Shown here: in pieces, positions 11,498 through 22,300 of the stretch
Position numbering within the stretch: the first letter of the stretch is position 1
Layout of the letters: the number at the start of each line of letters is the position of its first letter
Source: Taiwanofungus camphoratus
Lineage: Eukaryota; Basidiomycota; Agaricomycetes; Polyporales; Taiwanofungaceae
Direction of reading: 5' to 3'
NCBI GenBank assembly: GCA_003999685.1
Contig: CP021221.1
Coordinates: forward strand, 3,286,001 to 3,350,000
DNA length: 64,000 nt
The notes under the pieces: model-generated
What the model was told of the DNA's origin: nothing
The model's database searches: none
Seen by the model: the letters and a program-made list of their open reading frames with translations, nothing else
Translations under genes and position numbers: made by a program

Positions 11498-14400
11498 TCA
11501 TCGCCGAGCAAGCAGAATGGACACCATCAACATGCCAGCTAGGCCCCCCATTGTCCCCACGACTGCCCAATGTGTATAATCCTCGAAGGGGTGTTTGATC
11601 GTTATGCGAGTCGTCAATGTTGCGCCGCGGAACGAGTAGAATGTGATGCCTGTAATGAAGGCCGCTATTGCCCAAGCCAAGAAAACAAGAGGTAGCGACA
11701 TGATGACGCTTCGTCTCTACAACAGACGCGGTTCAGGTCAGATCACGAGAATCACGCCAGTGCGGATCACTCACCGACAGTAACATGAGACCCTCACCGC
11801 CGACGTAGACTACAGTTCTCTCTATGTCGACCTTATATCGGAACAGCGCGATTACTGTAGAAACCATACTGGATGCCGAGAACAAAATGGCGAGCAAACC
11901 AGCTAAACGGGCGACATCGTCTAAGCCAGGCAGGGAGATGAACGTAACCGAGGCGCTTAGAATCACAGCAGCCTAGGATGTCATAAACGGCAGTTCCTTC
12001 TCGGAGCTCAGGGAGACTCACCACTAGGCAGGCGCACGCCCCAATTACGAGCATCGGCCCTGCGCTGCGTCGAATCCCACTTTCCTCGTCTATTCGCTGG
12101 GGTTGCGAGCGGTCTAGGAAGATATAAGGAATGCCTAAGCAAAGACAGGAGATCAGGAAGTCAAGCATTGTCCGATGGAACGGGATCCGGCGTTCGACAC
12201 GACGTGGGCCTCTAATAGCGTCTCGAGGGAGCGGTTTGTTTGGACGGAAGTAATATTGGCGCCATTGCACTGATAGTACAGTGAGTGATGATTATTAAGA
12301 GGGTAGTGAAAGACACGTACCGACCCGAAGTAGAACACGAGCTACGAGACGCGTCTGGACGGCTGATGCGGTTTTCGAGCTGCCTTCGGACGAACGGAGT
12401 AGTCCCATAAGCTCCTGGCACTCTTGTGGCGTGAAGGGTGGAAGAATTGGTCTGGATGATGGAAGGAGACAATCTGAGTGTAGAGGTGTATGAACACATG
12501 TAAAATGCTTGAGTCCTAAACCTCAACGAACCTGTGTAGGACCATGTCAAGGCATCCATAGCCTCCGCACGGCTTTCTGGAGCAAGGGGTGCGTGGGCAG
12601 GGTGGCTTTCGAGGAATGACCAGTAACGGTACTCCATATCTAGTCCTGTCCAAGGCGACCGGTTAGACCACTAACGAAAACACCAGGAGGGCACCCACTA
12701 TCATCGTCGGTAATATGGTCGGGCAAAGCTTCACCGGAGAGCGTTGGGGGAGGGTCGAACGACAAGGTGCGGGCCTTGTGATTGACCCAATTCCTCAGAG
12801 GCTTGAAGTCGTGCCTTGTTGTTCCAGCATCCCGCAGCCACAATTCCCATCCTTGCGGCGGAAGTGCGATCTCCTCAGGCAATTTCTTCTCGAGATACTC
12901 TGTAACTCTGTCGAGCTTCTTCGCATTGCGCAGGTCGATGTCGGTGGACACACGCATTCCTGCGTGTGCATAGTAGAACGAGCTGTCCGGTAGAACATGT
13001 TCCGTCCATCCGAGCGTTTCGATTGAATGCGCAGCGGCGGGTCCAGACAATACCTCGGCTGTAGGGAACGAAATGGCCGCACTGGAAGGTGCATCCTGGG
13101 ATGCGAAGAGCTTGCCATTTCCACCAAAACCGGGGCTAACGGCACGCGGAAGAAGAGGTAGTCTTTCGCTACATCCACAATCAGCCCAGTGAGTCTCAAT
13201 GATAAAAGGACGGACGGACTCTGTGTCATGTCGGACTTGCTCCGCGACTGTCGAGCCGTCGCCGAGACTGTAGCCCGAAGGCGCGTCCCGCAGAGTTTTA
13301 CTACACTACAGCATCAGCCCATGCCGTCGACGTCAAGTCAGATCTGCTCACCTCGGGCCGATAACATCACGTGATGGCGGTAGAGGGAAAGTAATGGGCG
13401 CAGGTATGAGTTCGTGGTAGGCTGATTCGACGGGTGGTTGCTCATGAATCAAAGACGGCTGAGGCATCTCCGGGCTAGAATAGGGCACTTCAGACGTATA
13501 ATGGACAGGACAGGTAGGCAGGGGCATACGCTGGCGTATCGATGCTGTCAATGGGAGAAAGGCCAGGTCTTGGCACCGGCATCGATTGCGGAGGGTCGGC
13601 GAACGGATCAGTGTACGGGTCATCAACCGCGATCCTGATTGCACGCACATTAGCATTGAGGCCAACTTGTGCCATGAAGAGCACAAACCCACCGAACACT
13701 AGGACCTGGACTCCGACCGCGTCTCCCATCTCCTGTCTCAGAGTCCATGGACACCGATACATGCTTGCCGCCCGTCGAGACTACGACATGTCCGTATGAC
13801 GAGGCCAACGAAGACCGACTGCCCCTCGTGGAGATGCGTCCCCGAGATGGCTGAGATGACTCGGCTGGTTGACGGACGGACTCTTTCCCGGTAAAGCTCG
13901 ACGTCGATTGCTTGGGAGACACCGTAATTTCAGTCTTCCACGCGAAAGTCTCCGCGCCGGTCGTACCAGTAGCTTCTGCAGGTCCGCTTGCTTGACGGAG
14001 CTGGGAGGAAGATTTCGAATCCTTGCGGGACGCACTAGGCGACCTGGACCATTTCGGAGCCAGAGCTTGTTCGTCGGTCCATGCAAAGGCATCGGCGCGT
14101 CTCTCTACCGCATTCTCGACAGCAGGAGCTGGAGGAGCTGGAGGGGTGACAGGCCTTGACGATGGCAGGCTGGGAACAATTACTGAAGCTTCTCTCATAG
14201 GCGCTCCAGAGGGTCCCTCTTCGACAGCAATCTGCTCAACACGTACGGTCTCAGACCGCGCTTCGGCAGCCGTCCGGGGAGCAATTTCAACGGCGGGTGC
14301 GGATGCGATAGGCTGTGGAGCCCGTTCAGCCGGTTGAGGGCCGGAAGTAGATGGACGTTCAGACACCATGCGTCCTGACTCAGCAGTCATGGCCTGTTCG

Positions 14401-14759
14401 AGGACTGGCGCTTGCGAGGGTGCAGGACTCGATTGCGCGGTGGTATCAGCGGGAGGCTTGCTCGATTCCCCAGACAACGGCGAAGGACCAAGTGGTGCTG
14501 GGACAGTAGGGCTGCTCTCAGCCGCGGCCTCGCGAGCAGGTGATTCGATGACGGGACTTGGTGCTTGGTGTGTATCCTCAGTAGATGGCGCCAGCGCTGC
14601 ATCCACCTTCAAGGAGCTCTTCGACTCGGATCGGCGGACGGAGTTTGGTCTGGAGAACGCGAGTCCGGAGGAAGTGCGCCGCATGATGGTGCCCATGCGA
14701 TTGCGGAACGACCTGGAAGGCGACGCCGTTCTCTCGCCCTGAGCTTTGGGAGAGGACAT
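11498..14759 (-). CDS. Large WW-like, multi-TM membrane protein, paralogue B
   Basis: Same family as the gene at 7403-9927 but with a much longer disordered N-terminus. Nine exons (14759-13693, 13634-13530, 13474-13352, 13300-12699, 12645-12532, 12473-12321, 12269-12022, 11972-11775, 11716-11498) sum exactly to 942 codons. Residues 1 to about 430 are low-complexity, rich in Ser, Pro, Ala and Glu, starting MSSPKAQGERTASPSRSFRN. A WW-like core follows (GWTEHVLPDSSFYYAHAGMR), then STDIDLRN and a soluble helical part with YWSFLESHPAH and a helix with QECQELMGLL. At least five hydrophobic segments lie in the last 260 residues, including MLDFLISCLCLGIPYIF, ACLVVAAVILSASVTFI, LLAILFSASSMVSTVIALF and VIMSLPLVFLAWAIAAFITG. 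Predicted to be an integral membrane protein; no biochemical role is known to me. Its start faces the COPI gene at 15706. Confidence 0.83.
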
Positions 14760-15705
14760 TGTGATGCGGGAACAAAGGGTCAAGCAAATAGGATAGGAAA
14801 GAGCGAACAGAGAGAGAGACGATCCCGATGAGCAGCAACGACATTGCGAGCGGCGGCCTATATATCGAAGAAACGAAGGGGCTGCCTGGCGGTTTCGTCG
14901 AGGCGGGCAGCAGACCAACACGCCGCGAGAGGCAATTCATGGAAAGAGAGATGTGATTTGGTCTCTAGATTACTCCATAGACAAGATTTGCGCATCCTGA
15001 GCCTAGAAAGCGCGGTCTGCACGTGTCTTACCGCGCCGACTGAGATCGAGAAGGCGATTCGATTACTGTGATATAGTAGACTCATCCTCATGCAGCCCAA
15101 TGTTAGGCAAACAGTTGAGAACGACCACAACCATTTTATACACAAAAAGCTCGAGGGTCGGAGCAGCAAGTTTACTGGACTGGCTTGGTTATCGGAATTG
15201 ATTCCAGATTGCATGACAAGCGGCCGAGTTGAGCCATCGTGGACGACACGTTAGACACGTTGAGATCATGAAGGCGGTCATGCCCTGGATCCCTGCGGAA
15301 ATGAATTGCACTATCGCCCACGCACCGCAATCTGCATCGTGCTGACGCTATTTGTTGCTAGTAAACCTGCAGGGCGCAGTCTGGTCACGAAACGTAAGAG
15401 ATTTCACGCAGTATTAGATATGATGGCACAGACAGAGATTCTTTAAAGGTGCCAGGGAACAGCGACGTATCGTAGGCCTAGATAACTCAACACCGTTTCA
15501 GGTGAAGGTAAGGCCGAAAAGGTCTCTGTTATGACACGCGTGCCTTCTTTTCCCACACCCTTCCACGTGTCGCGACTGGTAGTGTATACAGCGGGGTCCT
15601 TAGGGAGGCACCGCGTTTTATCCAACTAACTGGCGACGGTAAAGGCAGACAGGGTGACCCGACATCCCAAGGGACTAAACGGGTATAAGGGTTCTAAACA
15701 AAACA
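14760..15705. promoter_or_regulatory. Shared divergent promoter region
   Basis: About 0.95 kb separates the start of the WW/TM paralogue B (-) from the coatomer beta' gene (+), so both promoters must lie here. A TATATA-type run sits at 14858-14866, about 100 bases upstream of the minus-strand ATG. A GA-rich run (around 14808-14820) lies in its leader. No coding sequence is supported. Confidence 0.5.
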
Positions 15706-18642
15706 ATGTTGCTGGACATTAACGTGAGTGTCCACGTCACAGTGCAGTTGACAAAAGCATGAGTCTAAATCCTTACCTTCTAGAGGAAGCTGTTCAGTCG
15801 GTCGGATCGTGTCAAGGGGGTTGATTTCCACCCAACCGAGCCATGGCTGATTACCGGATTGTATAATGGGACCGTGAACATCTACAACCACGAGACCGGG
15901 GCGATCATCAAGACATTTGAGGTCTCCGAGGTTCCCGTCCGCTGTGTACGCTTTATTCCCCGCAAAAACTGGTTCGTTGCGGGCTCCGATGACTTCCAAC
16001 TTCGCGTCTTCAACTACAATACACATGAGAAGGTTTCCGCCTTCGAGGCCCATCCGGACTATATCAGATGTCTCACCGTTCACCCCACCGCCAGCATCGT
16101 TCTCACCGGTAGCGATGACATGACGATCAAGGCATGGGACTGGGACAAGCAGTGGAGGTGCATGCAGGTGAGCACTTCCCTTCCGCCTGCCAATGACCCC
16201 ACGAACCATTCTTTACCGCAGACGTATGAAGGGCACACACACTATATCATGAACATCGCAGTGAACCCGAAAGATCCTAATACTTTTGCCTCATCATGTC
16301 TGGATCGCACTGTCAAGATGTGGTCATTAGGCTCTTCCACTCCAAACTTCACGCTAGAGGCGCATGACAAGGGCGTCAATTACGTCGAGTTCTACCCAGG
16401 CGCAGATAAGCCATACTTGGTTACTTCGAGTGACGACAGGACCGTCAAGATCTGGGACTATCTAAGCAAAAGTTGTGTACAGACACTAGAAAGCCACACT
16501 AACAATGTCCTGTTTGTCACCTTCCATCCCAATCTTCCACTTATCATTAGCGGTGGTGAGGACGGAACGGTGAAGCTATGGAACAGCGGAACGTACCGTC
16601 TCGAAAACACTCTAAGCTATGCACTAGAACGAGCCTGGTGCATTGCAGTCCGAAAAAGTTCGAACGAAGTCGCCATTGGTTATGATGAGGGCATTGTGGT
16701 CGTAAAAGTGCGTTCCTGACATACAGTGATCACGCCCGGTGCTATTGACCCTGTGCAGCTCGGTCGCGATGAGCCTACGTACAGTATGGACCCGGCTGGT
16801 AAACTCATTTATACGCGAAACAACGAAGTGCTCTCCGCCAACATTCAGACTATCCAAGACGAGGTGGTCGCAGAGGGCAACCGGATACCACTCTCGATTA
16901 AGGAGCTAGGGACAACGGAAATTTTTGCGACTTCACTCAGTCACTCACCCAACGGGCGGTTTGTGACGGTGGTGGGTGACGGCGAGTACATCGTCTACAC
17001 TGCCTTGGCTTGGCGTAATAAGGCGTTCGGGAGCGGTAACTCCTTCGCGTGGGCTGGAGACTCAAATACGTACGCGGTGCTCGAGGGAAGGACAAAGATC
17101 CGTGTTTTTAAGAACTTTAGGGAGCGTAGCGGAGCTGGGATGAAGGGCACGGGTTCCTGGAGCATTGATGCTCTACACGGAGGAACCTTACTGGCTGCCA
17201 GGGGCATCGGGTCCGTTCTGTTTTGGGATTGGGAGTCAGGAGAGATCGTGCGGAGAATTGAAGTAGAGGCTAAGAATGTAAGACTTCATCTTCCTAGGGC
17301 CCTTTTATCGGCCACATTGCTCAACGATTTGTCTAGGTGTTTTGGTCGGGCACAGGCAGTTTAGTGGCCATTACAACCGATGACTCGTTTTATGTCCTTC
17401 GTTTCGATCGTGATGCATATAACGCGAAGCTCGAAGAAGGGGCGGAGGCGGGTGACGAGGGCGTGGAGGAAGCTTTCGAGCTCGTGGCCGAAGTACCTGA
17501 GGGGTGAGCTTTGTGAATGACATGGTCTATTTGCCATATTTATGTCCAATGCAGCGTCAAAACGGCCAAGTGGATCGGCGATTGCTTCATCTACACGACT
17601 GCGGCAAACCGATTGAACTACTTCGTAGGCACTGAGTCCTATACAATCACACCATTCGACACGTATGCTTGCCGTAATTTACTTTCACGTTGTCTGTTTT
17701 GACCGGAATTTCAGGCCCTTGTATCTTCTGGGATACATACCGTCACATAACCGTGTCTATCTGGCAGACAAAGATGTGAACGTCTTCAGTTACTCATTAT
17801 CCCTCAGTCTCGTCGAGTATCAGACTGCCGTTCTGCGGGGTGACATGGATAGTGCTGCAGAGATCTTGCCGACGGTTCCGAGAGAACAGAGGACCAAGGT
17901 TGCTACGTTCCTTGAAGGAAAAGGTATGTTTCGCTCACATCTCGAATGTTGACTTCTGAACTCATTACAGTCTTCAGGGCTCAAGGAGCTTGCTCTGCAG
18001 GTCACGACTGACCCAGATCACAAGTTCGATCTATCTCTTCAGCTGGACGATTTGGATGCCGCGGTGGAGATTGCGCGGTCTGTACCAGAGTTGGAAGCCG
18101 AGACCAAATGGAAGTCAATAGGAGACCGTGCGCTCGCGGTATGGCGGTTCGACTTGGCACGGGAGAGTTTCGAAAAGGCAGGAGATTTGAGCGCTCTGAT
18201 GCTACTTCTGCTCGCAACCGGCGACAGAGACGGCTTAGCGAAGCTTGCCGCCACAGCAGGTATGCCTCGAGAGACACATCTACTCGCCTGCTGACCGGAC
18301 ATTGCAGAACAAAAGGGGCAAAATAACCTTGCCTTCGCGTCTCTCCTTCAGTTGGGCGACCCGAAAGCGTGCGTAGACCTGCTCGTCAAAACGCATCGCG
18401 CTCCAGAGGCCGCCATGTTTGCGAGGACATACGTGCCTAGCAAGGTCCCAGAGGCGGTGCACGCGTGGCGAACAGACCTGCAGGAGAAGGGCCGACCTAA
18501 ACTTTCCTCGGCCATTGCGCATCCGGCTGAGAACCCGGAGCTATTTGAGGAGGGTTGGGACCAGGCGCTCGAACGGGAGCGAGGAGGACAGCCACAACCT
18601 ACGAGCCCTCCGCTAGTCAACGGTGCTTCAGGTCCGTCATAA
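15706..18642 (+). CDS. SEC27: Coatomer (COPI) subunit beta', WD40/TPR protein
   Basis: Beta' subunit of the COPI coat, which acts on the cytosolic face of the Golgi in Golgi-to-ER retrieval and binds dilysine cargo tails through its WD40 propellers. Nine exons (15706-15723, 15784-16167, 16222-16707, 16759-17277, 17337-17503, 17555-17662, 17715-17923, 17978-18259, 18308-18642) give 835 residues. The N-terminus MLLDIN-RKLFSRSDRVKGVDFHP is diagnostic. WD40 repeats run over about the first 300 residues (GSDDMTIKAWDWD, SSDDRTVKIWDY, GGEDGTVKLWN), followed by a second propeller (LGRDEPTYSMD to VFWSGTGSLVAITTDD). The alpha-solenoid follows, with PLYLLGYIPSHNRVYL, EYQTAVLRGD and EQKGQNNLAFAS. Exon 1 encodes only six residues. 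The intron at 16708-16758 could be misread as ending early at a nearby AG (16726); the longer 51-nt form restores VVVK-LGRDEP. The first gene downstream is the chitin synthase. Confidence 0.96.
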
Positions 18643-19334
18643 TTTGACTTATTGTCTGTGACGCTATTCAATGTTCTGCTCGACAAAAAAGGACATGAGA
18701 GCCCCGAGGAGGCATAGCCAGGCGACCATCCATTTGTGGTTGTGTTACTCGACCTGCGCTCTATTACCAAAAGCATCCATTATAGACCTGGTCCTGCAAG
18801 AATACCCGTCCTAGTTCCTCCCAGAGGGAGACCGACTGTGCTGCAAGAGCTCGGGGACATTGCGGAAGCTTCCAGAGTACATTATTTATGGACCGTCGAC
18901 ATTATCATTCTTGCTCTGCGACATGTAGTCTAATCACGAACCCCTGTCCAAAATAAACATTCCTGACGGAATGTTAACGCGTGACGCGTTAATGAGTAGG
19001 TACGAACAACATGAACGTACGCGTAGTAGTCGTAGTATGAATGTTGGGAAGCAACATCAGCACATTGCAAGCGAGTCCTGACCTCCAGCTGTAAATAAGT
19101 ACTTGTGCAGTAGACAATTGCTGTTACGTGTTGAGGCAGCACGGTCGCTATTGCGTGGATCAAGCACAGTACGCAAGAGTGCAAGGAAGATTGAAAGCAA
19201 GTCACACGGTCAGTCACGTTCGAGACGTCTCCAGGGTGTTGTAGGCCGGCGTGTGCTACCACCTCATTTCCCACCTCCAAGTGCTCGTCGTACAAGGACG
19301 GTGAAGACGCCTTTTGTTTTCACTTTTATAGGCC
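18643..19334. other. Intergenic region, promoter of the chitin synthase
   Basis: The 5' flank of the motor-domain chitin synthase and 3' flank of the coatomer gene. It contains a palindrome with two overlapping ACGCGT cores (see the separate entry) and a CTTTTATAGG sequence just before the ATG at 19335. No coding sequence is supported. Confidence 0.5.
18974..18992. promoter_or_regulatory. Palindromic double MCB-like site upstream of chitin synthase
   Basis: TTAACGCG-TGA-CGCGTTAA is a near-perfect palindrome containing ACGCGT at 18977-18982 and again at 18984-18989, one on each side of the centre. ACGCGT is the MluI cell-cycle box bound by MBF (Mbp1/Swi6-type) factors in fungi. The site is about 345 bases upstream of the chitin synthase ATG. 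A regulatory role is inferred from the sequence match and position only. Confidence 0.45.
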
Positions 19335-22300
19335 ATGGCCACTCAACCATCTCGGGCGGTCAACTCTGGAGATCTCACCGACTTGGTCTCATCCTCGACG
19401 TCTGCGACGGTCTATCCTTCCGATGATTCCATTCTCTCAGTCCTCCAAGCACGCTTTCGAGCAGACTTGCCATACACCAGAGTTGGCGCATCCAATCTAG
19501 TCGCCGTTAATCCCTACAAGACTCTGGCAAACATAAATGACGCAAGTGCGAAGGAATACGAAGAGCGCTGCTACAAGGATACCAGCCTACCTTTGCCCGG
19601 TGGTCCACCGCCTCTCCCGCCACATCTTTTCGACCTCGCTGCCCGGGTATACTTGTTAATGAGGAGAAGAAATGAGTCGCAGTCTCTCATTTTCAGGTAA
19701 GTCTATGTATAGTGATCGTGGTTGTGGATGGACGGCTGACCCCAACTACAGAGGAATCACGGCCTCCGGAAAGAGCTTCAGCGCTCAACTGGTTGTCAAC
19801 CAAGTTCTGAGGCTGTCAGCGCACTCAAAGAAGGAGTCTCGTCTCGCCGAGCAGATCAAAGCCCTCACTCCCATTCTCGACTCTTTCGGAAACGCGAAGA
19901 CACTTGTTAATCCTAATGCCTCCCGGCACGGCCGTTATCTCGAACTCCACTTTAACGACAGGGGACGTATCAGCTCTGCGAAAGTACTTACTTATGGTTT
20001 CGACAAGTCCCGATTGAATCGTCTATCTTTCGAAGAGCGGACGTACCACGTTTTCTATCAATTCCTCGCTGGTGCGACTCCCGACGAACGAGATCGATAT
20101 GGGTTAGAAGATCCCTCTGATTATGCTCTCCTCGCCTCCTCAGGCTGTTATCGACTACCTGCGGGTCCCTTTAGCGATGATTCCATTGCGATGGAGGAGT
20201 TGCGTGCAGCGATGAAGACGCTCGGGTTCAAACCCAAGCATCTCTCTTCTGTCTTCAGTTTGCTGACGGCCATCTTACTTCTTGGAAACTTGCAGTTTGG
20301 AGAAGCCGACGCGCGTGACGTCTCTGCTTATGTCTCCAATGTCCCCGTCCTCGAACAAGTCGCACGATTACTGGGTGTATCTCCGGAGGAGCTTGGCGAG
20401 ACGCTGACGAATAGGACCAGCTACGTGCGGAAGGAGCTGTATACGGTCATGCTGAATGCCCAGCAGAGTGCAGCGCAACGTGACCAGCTCATGCGGGACC
20501 TTTACGCAATCTTGTTCGCCTTCGTCGTCGAGACAGCCAACCACAAGGTTGCGCCCAGTCTGCAGGATCCTCCACCACCTATGCAGATTGTTCTTTTGGA
20601 CCAGCCCGGATTTCAGACGAAGGGCCCCCCAGGTTCAGCATCTGTATACATTGGTGGCCCCGCGCCTCTGCTCTCGCCACACGGCCAAGCTGGTTTCGAT
20701 GAGTTCTGCATCAACTTCGCCGACGAGATACTTCACTCCTATATCCTCCGCAATACTTTCGAGGACTCCGTCGGGTATAACAGTCAGCTCACCGGAGATG
20801 GCATTTCTTTACCCGCGATCACGACTATGGACAATTCGGCCTGCATCGAGTTGTTACGCGGAGCCCAATTGACCGAGAGGGCGCATAAGAAGCCAGGTGG
20901 CATGCTTGGGATTATGAGCAAGGCCTGCTCTTCACATAAATCCGGCAAGAGTAGTGACAAGAAAGACGAAGAAATGCTACAGGACCTCGTTGCCAAGTTC
21001 GGAGTCCATGCGTCGTTCGTCGCCAGCCCTCCGGAGCCTGCTGCGAACATGGTGTTCGGAATTAACCACTTTGCCGGCCCGTGTTCGTATGACGTACACA
21101 ATTTCGTCGAAAAAGATGCCGACATCCTTGATTCTGCCTTTGTATCGCTTCTGCGCAACTCTACCGACTCCTTCGTCTCGAAGCTCATGTCGGGTCCCAG
21201 CTTGGCTACCGAGAGACATACTAAGGACGAAAGTATCGTCGTACAGGCACAAGTTTCCTCTCGACCGCTCCGTCAGCCGACACCTGTTGCGTCTCGTGAT
21301 GGCGCGCCATCCGCCAGTGAAGAGCATGCGCATCTCGATCCTTCTAAGGTCTACCCGATAACCACTCAACTTAATCACAATCTGTCAGAAATAATGGCGA
21401 ACCTCGACAAAACGCGTCTTTGGACTGTCTCTTGTATTCGCCCCAACGATTCAGGGTCATCCAACTCGTTCGACAAGCGAAGGGTCAAGGCGCAAATACG
21501 TGCTCTACTTCTACCGGATCTGGTCTCCAGGCGGAGGGTGGACTACGTCGTCGACTTGGAACACACGACCTTTTGCGATAGGTATGTACCGACTATGCGG
21601 GGCTCAGAGGCAGAGCGTATTCGGCAGTGTGCGCAAGCGAACGGGTGGCAAGAAGGGGTCGATTATGTCGTTGGCCACCGGATGATCTGGCTGACGTACT
21701 CAGCCTGGAAGATGGTCGAAGATGTTCTGCGGGCGGATGAGAAGGAGCAAAGGAAAGGTTCGCGAGAGGGTGGTGATGATGAGGAGAGCGTCCTTCCTGA
21801 CGACAACACGGAATACACTCACCAAGAGGCATCGTTCCAAGGGGCTGCTACCTACTATGGTGCTGGCGGTAGCGACGACAATCTGTTACTGACCCGTACC
21901 GGAACAAATGGCACACAGTATCGTGACCCCAACCTGCACGCTGGATATGCACAAGCTGGTCTGTCTACGCCTCAACTTGACGGCGCGCCAGCGTACAGCG
22001 AGCACGACGGCGAAGTGTGGAGCTCTGAATGGGACAAGAAAGGTGGCGGCTATGGCGGTACACCGATCCTCGACCGGTCGAAAGAAGCGGGCGGCTTGGT
22101 TGTCAAGGAGGCGCCCAATGCTGTCGAGGAGGTTCCAACAAGTCGTACACGTCGGTATTGGCTTTTCGTCGTTTGGGCGACTACATTTTGGGCACCGAGT
22201 TGGTGTCTAACGAAGATGGGACGCATGAAGCGACCGGATATTCGTCTTGCATGGCGGGAGAAAGTCACTATTTTCGCCCTCATCATATTGTTCAACGGCT

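Noticed and set aside
13650-14921. A stand-alone Ser/Pro-rich gene of 423 codons
   Set aside because: A GT at 13692 and further phase-correct introns join it to the WW-like and TM exons on its left, and the whole sums to an intact 942-codon gene. It is the N-terminus of paralogue B.
16708-16726. A 19-nt intron in the coatomer gene
   Set aside because: The early AG breaks the frame and leaves an extra segment. The 51-nt intron to 16758 restores the conserved VVVK-LGRDEP.
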